Source: Megasphaera micronuciformis F0359
Lineage (GTDB): Bacteria; Bacillota; Negativicutes; Veillonellales; Megasphaeraceae
NCBI RefSeq assembly: GCF_000165735.1
Contig: NZ_GL538184.1
Location: 1-64,000 of the forward strand
DNA: 64,000 bases
Reading direction: 5' to 3'
Below the pieces are notes generated by a model, which was not told the DNA's origin, ran no database searches, and saw nothing but the letters and a program-made list of their open reading frames with translations. The translations under genes and the position numbers were made by a program. The first letter of the stretch is position 1; each line of letters starts with the position of its first letter. Below, piece by piece: positions 51,227 through 61,600 of this stretch.

Positions 51227-51873
51227 CGAGTAAAGAACGCCTGGCGGCTCTTACGGACTGTACGGCCTGCCACCTCTGCCGTGAAGGCAATCGCGGCCCC
51301 ACGCAATGGTCCGGCCCTGAAGATTCTCCACTCATGTTTGTCGGCGAAGGCCCCGGCGGTGTGGAAGACGAGTACGGCGTGCCGCTCGTAGGCCCGTCGG
51401 GAAAGTTATTGGATAAAGCACTCTGGAGTGTCGGCCTTACAAGAGACCGTATTTACGTAACCAACATCGTAAAATGTCGTCCTCACAACAACCGTACCCC
51501 GACCCTAGATGAAGGTCGTTTTTGCGCGGATCTTCATTTACGTGCGGAAATTGAAGCCGTCAAGCCGGCCGTCATCGTCTGCCTCGGCAAGGTTGCCTTT
51601 CAGTACTTTTACGGTAGTGCAGGCAGTATTATGAGGAATCGCGGCAAATGGCTTGATTATGAGAAAATTCCCGTCATGCCCACCTATCATCCTGCTTTTT
51701 TACTGCGCCAAACAGGTAAAGAGCTGGTCGAATCGAAGTGGCAGGTTTATTACGACTTAAAATCCGCTGTCGAAAAGGCACAGAAAGTACGACCGGGATA
51801 TGTATTGAAAAGTGAGTTCATCCCCGATTTATTACAAACTTATAATTATTTGAAAAAAGAACGACATATGTAA
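51223..51873 (+). CDS. udg: Uracil-DNA glycosylase, family 4 (4Fe-4S)
   Basis: A 216-aa base-excision enzyme of the iron-sulfur UDG family. The N-terminus has CTACHLC (two or three cluster cysteines), the catalytic motif is FVGEGPGGVEDEYGVPLVG, the remaining cysteines are in VKCRPHNNRTP and RFCADLH, and the DNA-binding motif is TYHPAFLLR. Typical of thermophiles and anaerobic Firmicutes. Last gene of a two-gene operon with ybaK, followed by a strong terminator. Confidence 0.93.
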   Translation: MTSKERLAALTDCTACHLCREGNRGPTQWSGPEDSPLMFVGEGPGGVEDEYGVPLVGPSGKLLDKALWSVGLTRDRIYVTNIVKCRPHNNRTPTLDEGRFCADLHLRAEIEAVKPAVIVCLGKVAFQYFYGSAGSIMRNRGKWLDYEKIPVMPTYHPAFLLRQTGKELVESKWQVYYDLKSAVEKAQKVRPGYVLKSEFIPDLLQTYNYLKKERHM

Positions 51874-51875
51874 TA

Positions 51876-51912
51876 GAGGCTCGACACGATATCGTGTCGA
51901 GCCTCTTTGTTT
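51876..51912 (+). terminator. Terminator of ybaK-udg
   Basis: GAGGCTCGACACGAT pairs with its perfect complement (self-complementary turn) and is followed by TTTGTTTT on the plus strand, 2 bases after the udg stop. Confidence 0.88.
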
Positions 51913-51986
51913 TGGAGCGGATGAAGGGGATCGAACCCTCGTACCGAGCTTGGGAAGCTCGTATTCTACCACTGAATTACATCCGC
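51913..51986 (-). tRNA. tRNA-Gly (anticodon CCC)
   Basis: 74 nt including an encoded CCA. Acceptor GCGGATG pairs with CATCCGC; D-arm AATTCAGTGGTAGAAT; anticodon stem-loop CGAGC-TTCCCAA-GCTCG; T-arm with GGTTCGATCCC; discriminator T. Confidence 0.97.
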
Positions 51987-52062
51987 ACGAAACATGTTCA
52001 GTATAGCAATAAACCGGTCATTTGTAAAGAACGAAGGATTTTCATCACTGTTACAAAAGAAA

Positions 52063-52099
52063 AATTCGGTCGGAGCCGCTAAAAAACTCCGACCGAATT
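52063..52099 (-). terminator. Terminator of the secreted-protein gene
   Basis: AATTCGGTCGGAG pairs with CTCCGACCGAATT across an 11-base loop; a T-rich run follows on the minus strand. Confidence 0.85.
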
Positions 52100-52124
52100 C
52101 CAAACCTAAAGCATACCGTACTTT

Positions 52125-53105
52125 TTATCCCTTATAATCGGCAGCGTATCTTGCCATAGCACCGCCCAGGTCACCGATGAAGTAACCGAAATGCTGCTGG
52201 CACGCCCAGTTAACAGCAACACTGTCGGCCATTTGTTCCGTCGACGGCGTAGAATGCATAGTGAGTTCATTCCACTGTTTCGTCGATTTATCGTAAATAT
52301 ACGCTTTGCTCTTATTCGTATCGACGCGGTACTTCACTTTTTGGCCTTCGCCCGTTAAGATATCCGATTCCATGATGGTTTCGTGTTTCCGTGCCGTAAA
52401 AGTCCAAACGCCGTCTTTATCCGTATCTGTGGATATAGACTTCATATCCAAATAAGTTTCATAATCGCCTTGTGCGTAAATCGGTCTATATTGTTCGTTG
52501 TAGACCAAAGAGCTGTTGAAATACGTCGTACGACGATTTTCCGCCCCTTCTTTATAGCCGAACCACTGAGCTTTATTATCCCAGAAAAGCTTATACCAGT
52601 GGTACTGATCACTCAGATTATTAAAATGATATACGCCCAAGTCACCGTAATGCAAGGTAATCCCTTCATGTACGGCTTCACCGGCTACGGGCGAATAATA
52701 GTTCCGAGCATCCGTATATGTCTGCCAAGATTTTGTGCGTTCGTCATAGCCCATAAGGTAGGCAAATTCCGAATCCTTCGACTGAACGATATAGAAGTTA
52801 CGACCGTCATCGTTATTTACAATTTGATGTATTTCCATTGTATAGTAACGACCGAGAGACGGTACTTCTTTCGTATAAATAACCTTACTATGTTGTTTAA
52901 CAATAATCTGAGCTACGCCGTTTTCGCGAGCGTAAGAAATATGAAATTTGTTGCCGTGATCTTTAAACGAATCATCATAGTTGTTTCGTTCCGGCCCGAA
53001 GACAACGGAATGAACCGGCGAAAACGAAGCTAACGCCGAAAAAGATGTACACAAGGTGACGGCGAGAGCACTGACAAGTAAGCGAACAGATTTTTTTGCA
53101 TTCAT
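52125..53105 (-). CDS. Secreted protein of unknown function
   Basis: A 326-aa protein with a clear signal peptide (KKSVRLLVSALAVTLCTS, cleavage near SALASF). The mature part is polar and rich in Tyr, Asp, Asn and Trp, with beta-strand-like segments and no membrane helix or recognised domain. The ATG at 53103-53105 has AAAGGAG; the longer open frame crosses the promoter region. Possible promoter TTGACC...TAATTT at 53164-53192. It lies downstream of the giant receptor genes but behind their terminator. A periplasmic or surface role is all that can be said. Confidence 0.75.
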   Translation of the reverse strand: MNAKKSVRLLVSALAVTLCTSFSALASFSPVHSVVFGPERNNYDDSFKDHGNKFHISYARENGVAQIIVKQHSKVIYTKEVPSLGRYYTMEIHQIVNNDDGRNFYIVQSKDSEFAYLMGYDERTKSWQTYTDARNYYSPVAGEAVHEGITLHYGDLGVYHFNNLSDQYHWYKLFWDNKAQWFGYKEGAENRRTTYFNSSLVYNEQYRPIYAQGDYETYLDMKSISTDTDKDGVWTFTARKHETIMESDILTGEGQKVKYRVDTNKSKAYIYDKSTKQWNELTMHSTPSTEQMADSVAVNWACQQHFGYFIGDLGGAMARYAADYKG

Positions 53106-53288
53106 AAACGACACTCCTTTATTCTGGTTGAGTTCTCGAAAAATTGATAACTCTTTTACATAAAAATTATCACATTTTGTTAAACCGGTCAATTGAAGAT
53201 GATTTTTGTGTTTTCTTTGTTAATAAAGTGTTACTTTTCCTTAAAGTAATTCGCAGTATTCACTGCAATCCACGCTCTCATCATCCCT

Positions 53289-53334
53289 AAAAAGACGGTC
53301 GTCTCCGCAATACTGCGAAGACGACCGTCTTTTT
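53289..53334 (-). terminator. Terminator of the first giant receptor gene
   Basis: AAAAAGACGGTCGTCT pairs with its complement across a 14-base loop that itself can pair (CGCA/TGCG). T runs on both strands, 13 bases after the stop codon. Confidence 0.9.
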
Positions 53335-53347
53335 ACATCAATCGGAA

Positions 53348-56300
53348 CTAGAATTTATACGTAGCCTGTACACGAGTATAGTTTCCCAACGTAAAGGTTT
53401 CCGACCCGTACAAAGTATCTCTTCGATTTATCCCCTTAGCATCAAAAGTGTAAAAAGCTTCCAACAGGAAGTTCTTAGTCGGTACGTAAGCCGTCCCGAG
53501 CGTAAAGCTGCGAATGCCGTCCAAGTATCTGTCCGGCACACCGGTTGCTCCCGTTCCTCCGAAGAAGGAACCGTGTTCAAAATACTTATAATCCGCAAAG
53601 GCGCTCCAACTTCCGGGTACCTTCATATCCGCTTTGCCCACGTCAAACCGAAGTGTCCAGAAATGAGGTGTACCGCCGTCGTGACGACCCGTAATTTCAA
53701 AGTCGGACGTTCCCGCCGTATGCTCATAAGCCGTATGCCCGTTCAAGTATCTCCCCAAGTCGGACCGGTTCTGACCGTAGTCAACAGATACGGCAGCCTT
53801 CTTACCCAGACGATAAGTGGCACCTAAGCCTATAATATTAGCCGGATTAGTAAAAGTCCGTTCCTTAGTCGCACGCCCTTCGGCATAATGAGCCTTATAC
53901 GAATTTCCGCCGACAGACCGCAAGTACCAAGCCGTCAGTCCAAGTTTGTCGCCTACTACCTGCTTAGCCTGTACAAATACGGCTCGATCAATAGGCGGTA
54001 CATAATCTCGCTGTAACACAATGCCTTGAGAAGGAATAATGGTTCCCGTGTACTTGCCCAGTTCTTCACGCGGCAAAGTGCTGTAACCGTCCGTCTGTCT
54101 CAGTACATTCGCAATTTCATTAAAACAATCGGCTAACAAGCTGGGGTAGTAATCACTACCTTTAACCGAAACGGTGCCTCTTGTACCCGATTCAGGCAAT
54201 TCCACGCTGTTCAGCTTATAGATTTTTTCTTTTAGTCCGTCCAACTGAGTCGTATCGACAGTTACTGTATACGGCTGATTTGTAAAAGTAAGATCTCCCA
54301 AGTCTTTGGCACGTTTTTCATAGGCTTCCTTGATTTGATCCGCATGTGCATCATACCACTTATCAATATAAACCTTGCCGTTTTCATCAAAGAGCGACGG
54401 ATCGGCCAAAGAAATTTCAAAAAGCGGGTCCTTTGTATTCAGTCCTGTTACACCGGGTGCAATATTTTGGTTAAATGAGTTATCTTCGTCATACCACTGA
54501 CCGTCATCTTCATCATACGTTCTTGTATGATATGAATAAGTCGCCTGTATTTCAGGCATACGCAAGGAGACAGTCTTTTTTGCTATGGCGGATCCGTACG
54601 CTTTTATAGCAATATCCCGCATTCTGCGTACAACTTCAAACTGCCGTTCTCTAAGCGGCGCCGTCTGCACCTCATACTGAGCCTGAGCAGCTGTAACTGC
54701 CGCTTGCAACTGTGCCAACTGTTGCCGTAAGGGGGCAAGAACACTTTCCGGTTCACCGTCCAGGTACTGCTTCGACCAAATATCGCTTTCCAAATTCTCC
54801 GCCGCCGTTTTTGCGTCATCTACAGCCCGTGCCAGGGCAGCTTCCTGATCTCTTAGTGCTTTTAATTGCTGATAGAAGTTGACCGTATTCGGAGCATTAT
54901 CTACTACCAATTCCTTGCGCCCGCCATCCGAGTCAAGCGTCGTTCCTACAAATTCATCTACCGTAGGAGGTCTTAAGAAACCCGTATAAACAGCATGGGT
55001 ATAAGCTGAATCACTAACACCCGTAGAATGACTGAAATCACCGAAGCCGACTTTAACTTGAGACTTCGCTCCCGTCCATACAGCCCGGCCTCCGTCAAAC
55101 TCTTTGCCGAACCAATAAGAGGTGACCCCGAAACTTTCATGTAATCGACCTAAGCTGAAGTCCCATTTGCCGCGACGGTTTGTCAAATCGGCTTCTTCAA
55201 GACGCTGATGAGAAAACCCTTGTGAGCCTTCCGTAACATGCCCCGTATCTACTCCGACTTGTCCCGAAGCACTGCCCACGAGGCGTATATTCGTGTTCTT
55301 GTCTACACGAACATTAACACCCAAACGTACTCTGTTTTCAAATCCATGCTCCTTTTCATCTCTTAAATTGCGCGCCGCATCGATATCAATGGAGCTGGTC
55401 GCCGTCACACGAGCTGTCGGTCTCTGAGAGCCCAAATGACTGTCCCAACGGGCTCTGTAATCACCGAAAACTTCCACTCCTTTTTCAGCCGCGTCATCAA
55501 AAGGCCGTGACAGGAAATCTTCCCAACTCAAAGGTTCTACGATTGTATCATTCGGTATAGCTCCGTTCTTGGATTCCGCATCCGATCCGATTTTGAAGTT
55601 CGCTCCGAAGCGATAGACACGTGCCGAAAAAGCTCGATCATCGTCACGATGATTGAAAAGGTTGTTAATCCCGAAGTACACAACTGAATCTTTGTTGATT
55701 TTCTTCTGAATCATTAAGTTCCACATGCCGAAAGTTTTACGCTGATACATATCGGCCGTGCGTGTAGTGTTAAAGTTATAATGAATGACGGACTTGTCCG
55801 GATTCGTCGGATCGATATAGGATACCATGTAGTTACCGCCACCCTTAAGGGAGTTACTGTCCAACATGTTAATATAATAATCTCCCCATAGGCTGCCGCT
55901 CCAACCGCTCTTTTCATCATTGTAATCTATACCTATATCGATCTTATGTTGCGGTTTATCCAAAAGCTGACGCGGCATATCCTTATCGCTCTTATTTACG
56001 GCATGCAGGTACGTATAGCCGAAACGAGCCTTCCAATGTTTGGACAAGGTTTGTTTTAATTCCCATTCAAGGCCTGTAATTTCCGCTTTCCCGATATTTC
56101 GGAAGCTGTAAATCAGGTCGGGAGCATGCGAAAACTTTGAAGCTCCATAAGGGGTACTTTCATCATATTGAGGGTAAAAATCCATTAAATACCCCGTATT
56201 GTAAATGGACATATAGTCTTTTATACGGTTGTGGAATAAGGTCACCTTCGAATAGGTGTTCTTACTTTCCCCTTCCAACGAAAGATCGAAGTTTACCGCT

Positions 56301-58366
56301 TTTTCAGGCTGTAAACGCGGATTTCCCACCCAATACCATCCGAGACGAGCTTCACCGCCTCCAATGGTGGCATTGACAATATTAGGTCCGTACATTTCCC
56401 AGTTATAATACAGCTCTCCCATGCCCGGTTCGGTATAGCTCGTCCCTATATTGGCCTTAAACCGACGATGCGTATTACCCTTTACGTTATGGGTCATACC
56501 CAGATTAAAGGTCATATTGGACCCGAACAGTTCACTGTGATCCAATCTCAAGGCCGGCATAAGGATTGTATCTTTATTAAGTTGCCACATATCCTGCAAA
56601 TAAAAATGTTGCTTTTTAATTTTTGCCTGACCCATGGTCACCTGATTGATACGTTTATTATATTCTTCCTTAAAATAAGCTCCGTTAAGTTTTAACTTTG
56701 TCGAGTCAAAGGACGGAACGGCCCCGTAATAAAAACTGGGCAAGTAAGCATCATACAGCGCCGGATAATAGTTGCCGTGCTCATCTCGTCGACCTTCTTT
56801 ATTGTTGTGATAGTCTTCAATAAACTCCCTATTATTTTCTAATAAGGTTCTGGCAAATTGCTTATACCGTTCGTAGGCCTCCGGATTTCGTTTTTGTAAA
56901 GTTTTTTCCGTCACCGGGCCGTCGACGAGCCCCATGACCGCCGCCGGATCCTGTCCCGAATCGGGATCTAAATACTGCAGATATTCTTCATACGTAAACT
57001 GCGGCAAGGTAGCCGGATCGTTTTTATCTCCGTTATACCATTCCTTTTCCTTATCCCACTGCTCAACTCCGGCACTGTTTTTAGCAAAGGAGTGCCGATA
57101 CACGGTAGATGACGGGATACCTCGTTTAACAGCCAAGCTCTTATCGTAGTCCCATGGATCTATGTTACGCACATACGTATGCGGAGCATTTTTCAGTCGA
57201 CTGCCTTCCCCTTCTTCATTGGCATAACCGGCGCCGTACGACAAAAGATGCTTATCATTTATCTGTGTATCTGCCGACACGTCGAAACTCCATTGCCGAT
57301 GATCCACATTGTCCACATAGTTCAGAGTATTTTTGCCTTCATACGTACTGTTGCCGTAGTCACTCGTCAGGGTAATGTCATTTTCTTTGACGCGGGCATA
57401 TGTAAGTTCCGCCTGCCAATTGCTCTTACCCGACTTAGCTTTGTACGTCAGGTTCATATTGTTTCGATCCAAGTCGCGTTTGTAATGAACTTGCGGCTCT
57501 ACGTAAGAGTTGCTTCTCTTAACATACCGCTCCAGATTTTCCTTATACCGGTCTGCGCGAACGGATACGGATCGATTCTTATCAATGTCATAGATGCCGA
57601 AAACACCGACATTGGAATTAGTCCCGTAAAAGCGCAACGAATTTTTCAAAAAACCGTGGTCTTCATCAGATGCCAAAAAGCTGTTCTTTCTGGCACGGCT
57701 GGCATAGACGGGCATAATGTCCTGTTTACTGCCGTATACGTCAAATCGGAACTTACCCACCTGTCCCGAATCGGCCCGTAAAAAATAGTTGGAATACGGT
57801 GAAATATCACCGTCTCCTTTTTCTCGCCTTCCTTCCAAATTAAAACGAAGCCCCGACTTTTTACTCGGTTTATTCGTAATGACATTAATGACACCGCCGA
57901 TAGCATCAGCCCCATACTTGGCACTGGCTGCACCTTGAACGATTTCGATATGGTCCACGTTTTCCGTTCCCAGTCGTTGTAATTCGTCCCCGGCACCGGA
58001 GTACTTGGCCAAGTCCCCCATAACGGGTTTCCCGTCTACAAGAATCAGTGTATGTCGAGGCTCGGCCCCGCGAATAGAGACGCCCACACGCCCCATAGAG
58101 TCGACCGTACGGGTGACCCCCGTCTCATTAAAGACAATATCTTCAACGGATTTTGCCTGTTTCTTCTCAATTTCCGCCTTTGTAATTATAGTCTTTTGTT
58201 GAGACTCAAACTTAGCTTCTTCTTCAGCTCGCGTAGCTTGAACAATAATATCTCTCGTAGTAACTCGTTCTGCGGCACTCACCTCATACCCGGGCACCGC
58301 CAGCCATGAAACCAAGGCACACAGCAGTAACGTATACCGTCTCGTGTACCTTAAAGGATACCTCAT
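53348..58366 (-). CDS. Giant TonB-dependent receptor fused to a second porin-like beta-barrel (copy 1)
   Basis: A 1672-aa outer-membrane protein. Signal peptide (~1-31); TonB-box-like TRDIIVQATR (~37-46); plug (~50-170) with IRGAEPRHTLILVDG and VQGAASAKYGADAIGGVINVI; receptor barrel (~180-925) ending VYRFGANFKIG, a normal TBDR terminus. After a ~35-residue linker, residues ~960-1672 form a second strand-rich domain beginning GVEVFGDYRARW, with alternating aromatic/polar segments, and ending RVQATYKF, a terminal-Phe signature of outer-membrane barrels. A helical heptad-rich insert lies at ~1166-1245. GGGGAGG precedes the ATG. Ordinary TBDRs have 600-1000 aa. Regulation by the shared 39-bp element suggests a role in heme acquisition; the ligand is not known. 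Confidence 0.88.
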   Translation of the reverse strand: MRYPLRYTRRYTLLLCALVSWLAVPGYEVSAAERVTTRDIIVQATRAEEEAKFESQQKTIITKAEIEKKQAKSVEDIVFNETGVTRTVDSMGRVGVSIRGAEPRHTLILVDGKPVMGDLAKYSGAGDELQRLGTENVDHIEIVQGAASAKYGADAIGGVINVITNKPSKKSGLRFNLEGRREKGDGDISPYSNYFLRADSGQVGKFRFDVYGSKQDIMPVYASRARKNSFLASDEDHGFLKNSLRFYGTNSNVGVFGIYDIDKNRSVSVRADRYKENLERYVKRSNSYVEPQVHYKRDLDRNNMNLTYKAKSGKSNWQAELTYARVKENDITLTSDYGNSTYEGKNTLNYVDNVDHRQWSFDVSADTQINDKHLLSYGAGYANEEGEGSRLKNAPHTYVRNIDPWDYDKSLAVKRGIPSSTVYRHSFAKNSAGVEQWDKEKEWYNGDKNDPATLPQFTYEEYLQYLDPDSGQDPAAVMGLVDGPVTEKTLQKRNPEAYERYKQFARTLLENNREFIEDYHNNKEGRRDEHGNYYPALYDAYLPSFYYGAVPSFDSTKLKLNGAYFKEEYNKRINQVTMGQAKIKKQHFYLQDMWQLNKDTILMPALRLDHSELFGSNMTFNLGMTHNVKGNTHRRFKANIGTSYTEPGMGELYYNWEMYGPNIVNATIGGGEARLGWYWVGNPRLQPEKAVNFDLSLEGESKNTYSKVTLFHNRIKDYMSIYNTGYLMDFYPQYDESTPYGASKFSHAPDLIYSFRNIGKAEITGLEWELKQTLSKHWKARFGYTYLHAVNKSDKDMPRQLLDKPQHKIDIGIDYNDEKSGWSGSLWGDYYINMLDSNSLKGGGNYMVSYIDPTNPDKSVIHYNFNTTRTADMYQRKTFGMWNLMIQKKINKDSVVYFGINNLFNHRDDDRAFSARVYRFGANFKIGSDAESKNGAIPNDTIVEPLSWEDFLSRPFDDAAEKGVEVFGDYRARWDSHLGSQRPTARVTATSSIDIDAARNLRDEKEHGFENRVRLGVNVRVDKNTNIRLVGSASGQVGVDTGHVTEGSQGFSHQRLEEADLTNRRGKWDFSLGRLHESFGVTSYWFGKEFDGGRAVWTGAKSQVKVGFGDFSHSTGVSDSAYTHAVYTGFLRPPTVDEFVGTTLDSDGGRKELVVDNAPNTVNFYQQLKALRDQEAALARAVDDAKTAAENLESDIWSKQYLDGEPESVLAPLRQQLAQLQAAVTAAQAQYEVQTAPLRERQFEVVRRMRDIAIKAYGSAIAKKTVSLRMPEIQATYSYHTRTYDEDDGQWYDEDNSFNQNIAPGVTGLNTKDPLFEISLADPSLFDENGKVYIDKWYDAHADQIKEAYEKRAKDLGDLTFTNQPYTVTVDTTQLDGLKEKIYKLNSVELPESGTRGTVSVKGSDYYPSLLADCFNEIANVLRQTDGYSTLPREELGKYTGTIIPSQGIVLQRDYVPPIDRAVFVQAKQVVGDKLGLTAWYLRSVGGNSYKAHYAEGRATKERTFTNPANIIGLGATYRLGKKAAVSVDYGQNRSDLGRYLNGHTAYEHTAGTSDFEITGRHDGGTPHFWTLRFDVGKADMKVPGSWSAFADYKYFEHGSFFGGTGATGVPDRYLDGIRSFTLGTAYVPTKNFLLEAFYTFDAKGINRRDTLYGSETFTLGNYTRVQATYKF

Positions 58367-58410
58367 AATTACCTCCCCGGTCGGACATGATGTCCTTCCA
58401 TGCTCTTTGG

Positions 58411-58429
58411 TATTTTGAATATCGTTATC
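58411..58429 (-). promoter_or_regulatory. Candidate Fur box at the copy 1 receptor promoter
   Basis: The minus strand reads GATAACGATATTCAAAATA, 14 of 19 matches to the Fur consensus, starting 3 bp downstream of the -10 hexamer. A similar downstream position is used by the strong Fur box at exbB. Copies A and C of the 39-bp promoter have no clear equivalent. Confidence 0.45.
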
Positions 58430-58432
58430 TTT

Positions 58433-58494
58433 ATGATACTAGGGTATGGATACGCCTTCTACTCCGTTCAGTTCATAAATAATCCGTTTCGACA
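58433..58494 (-). promoter_or_regulatory. Promoter and 39-bp direct-repeat operator of giant receptor 1 (copy B)
   Basis: Element at 58456-58494, 34 of 39 bases identical to copy A: half-sites AACGGATTATT and AACGGAGTAGAA 20 bp apart. Its end TAGAAG serves as -35, with a 17-bp spacer to TATCAT at 58433-58438. It lies 89 bp before the start codon. Confidence 0.8.
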
Positions 58495-58562
58495 AAAATT
58501 TTTACATCGTACCGTTCATTCCGGCCAAGCTCTCTTTCTAAGATTCCCATAATATTCTCACA

Positions 58563-58590
58563 AAAAAAGCCGGCACCGAAGTGCCGACTT
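58563..58590 (-). terminator. Terminator of the second giant receptor gene
   Basis: On the minus strand AGTCGGCAC, a TTCG tetraloop, GTGCCGGCT and seven T, 11 bases after the stop codon of copy 2. Confidence 0.93.
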
Positions 58591-58600
58591 TTCAAAAACA

Positions 58601-61600
58601 CTAGAATTTATACGTTGCCTGTATACGAGTGTAATTGCCGAGTCGGAAGTTTTCCGGCCCGTACAATGTATCTCGTTTGCCCGTTCCTTTGGCATCAAAG
58701 GTGTAGAAAGCTTCAATAAGTAAATCTTTACGAGGCACATATCCGGCACCGAAAGTAAAGCTGCGAATACCGTCCATGTAACGATCCGGTACTCCTTCCG
58801 TTCCGTTACCGCCGAAGAAGGAGCCGTGTTCAAAATACTTGTAATCCGCGAAGGCATTCCAACTTCCGGGCACCTTGGTATCGGCCTTGCCCATATCGAA
58901 ACGAACAGTCCAGAAATGAGGGGTTCCGCCTGCCTGATATCCGGTGATATTGAATACCGGCGAAGCATAAGCATGTTCGTATGTCGTATGACCGTTCAGG
59001 AATCGCCCGAACTTGGTTCGATTCTGCCCGTAATCGAAGGAAAGAGATACGTCTTTGCCGATTTGCCAAGCTGCGCCTATGCCGAAAACATTGGCCAATG
59101 TCGAAAATTCATGCTTTTCATTGACCGTTCCCGTCGCCCTGTCAGTCTTATACGAATCGCCGAAGGAGCGTAAGTACCAAGCTGATACACCGACAGTCGG
59201 CGTAATTTCATGTTTATACTGTATGAAAGCCGCTCGCTTCAACGCCGGGACATCATCTTTTACGAGTACGCCCGTAAAGGCGGGGATGATTTCGCCGATT
59301 GTATTCTTAAAGGCTTCACGCGGCAACTGACTGCCGCCGTCCGTTTCTTGAATTCGTTTCGCTACGGCGCTGAAATATTCATTAATGACATAGGGCATGC
59401 CCTGACTTGCAAAGAGGCTATCCGTCGACGACGGTGATACGAAATCGTTTCTGTAAATTTGTTCCTTCAATGCATCCATATCGACGGTTACATCTTCCGC
59501 CTCAATACCGTCTTCAAACGAAAGAGCCGCAAACCCTTCTTCTACGTAGTTACTTTCAATTTCACTCTTATGAGCATCCCACCAGCTGTCGAAGAAGGAT
59601 CGTCCTTGTAAGGGACTGCCGTCATTATAAGGAATGTAAAATTTCTTAGCACCCGAATAATACATAGACGGCGCATAAGTTAAGGTCTTCGTATGTTCGT
59701 CACCGTTATCGTCCGTATACGTAACCGTCACGCCGTCGGGCTGACGAATTTCAAACTTTGCTTCCGACAATACGGCTTCATCTAAATAATTACCGTACGT
59801 CGCCTTAGCAATATCGTACATATGGCGCATAATGCCCAACAATTCTTCCGTCGACGCTCCGGACGCCTTGGCACGTTCCAATTGTTGATAGAAATTAATC
59901 GTATCGGGAGCATTTGCAACCTGTTTTTCACCGTTAAAACTGATACCCACGTCATTAGAAATAAGGCCGATGAATTCATCAATCGTCGGTACCCGCATAT
60001 AGTTTTCTCTTACGACATGAGTATACGGGGAATCACTGATGCCCGTACTGTTCTTAAAACTGCCGAAGCCTAATCGCAACTGAGATTTTCCATCCGTTCT
60101 GACAGCGCGAGCTCCGTCGTATTCCTTGCCGAACCAGTACCCGGTTACACCCATCCGTTCATTCAGACGACCCAGTGAATAGTCCCATTTTGCGGCATGT
60201 CGGGTGACATCAAAGGTATCGAGGCGAGCATGATTGAAGCCTTTGCTTTCAGACATATCGTACGACGTATCCACACCCGTCATACCGGATGCGCTGGCAA
60301 CGGCTTTGACGTTGGTCTTATCATCGATTCTCGCATCCACTCCGACACGAATACGTTGTTCAAAACCGTGTTCATCGTTATCACGCAAATTCTTTTCGGC
60401 ACTGCCGACACGAGAGTCAAAAGTTGTTCTGGCTGCCGGCCGTTCCGATCCGTCATGGGCATTCCACCGAGCTCTGTAATCACCTATGAAATCGACACCC
60501 TTTTCACGCGTCGTATCAAAGGGAGCCTGTATAAAGTTCGATAACTTCACAGATTCACTTGTGACCGCTTTCTTTCCGTCAGTTTCTACAGCTGTTGCAC
60601 TGTTTCCAGCCGCATGATCCGCCTTGCCCGTATCCGTCCCGGCCCGGTCTTCACCGTCGGCCTTGTAGTGCTGACCGAATTTCAAATTTACTCCGAAACG
60701 ATACACACGGTCCTGTAAAGCTCTGTCATCATCGCGATGAGCAAAAATATTATCAATGCCGAAGTACATCATGGCATCATTTCTGAACTTCTTTTGAACC
60801 ATTAAATTCCAAATGCCGTAAGTCTTCTTTTGATACGTCTGTTTTCCCCGTTCGGCAAAGTGGTAGTTAATAACCGAGTGCTGACTGTCGGGAGCAATAT
60901 AAGACTCCATGTAGTTGCCGTTATTGGCAATAGAGTTGCTGTCCAGCATATTGATATAGTAGTCGGCCCAAAGACTTCCGCTCCAACCGCTTTTTTCATT
61001 TTCATAATTGATGCCGACATCGATTTTGTGAACAGGTTTATCCAAGAGCTGCCGCGGCATGTTGGGGTCTGTCTTATTGATTGCATGGAGCCACGTATAT
61101 CCCAATTTAGCATTCCAGTGCTTATTAAATCGCTGCTTTACTTCAAATTCCAACCCCGTTATTTCAGCCTTGCCGATATTCTTAAAGCTGTAAATCATAT
61201 CGGGAGCATAGAGGAATTTGGAAGCCCCCCATAAGGATTCAGTTGTAAGTTCCGGGTGGAAATCCATTAAGGCGCCTGTAAAGTAAATGGACATATAGTC
61301 CTTTATACGGTTATGAAAGAGATTGAAACGCGTATTCGTCTTGGCATTTTCCGTTTCATATCCGATGTCGAAGTTAAGAGACTTTTCCGGCTTTAAATCA
61401 GGGTTGCCGATAAAGTACCAACCCAACCGAGCCGTATCGGAGCCCACCGGACTGCTGCTGTACATTTCCCAATTATAGTACAGTTCACCCATGCCCGGTT
61501 CCGTGTAACCCGTACCGATATTGGCCTTAAAACGACGGTGTACATTGCCGCCTACATTTTTTGTAAGCCCCAGGTTAGCCGTTAAGTGGGCCCCGAAGAG

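Noticed and set aside
53348-58366. Possibility that the giant receptor is two genes joined by a lost stop codon
   Set aside because: The paralogue at 58601-63382 has the same two-domain layout, and the second domain has no signal peptide of its own.
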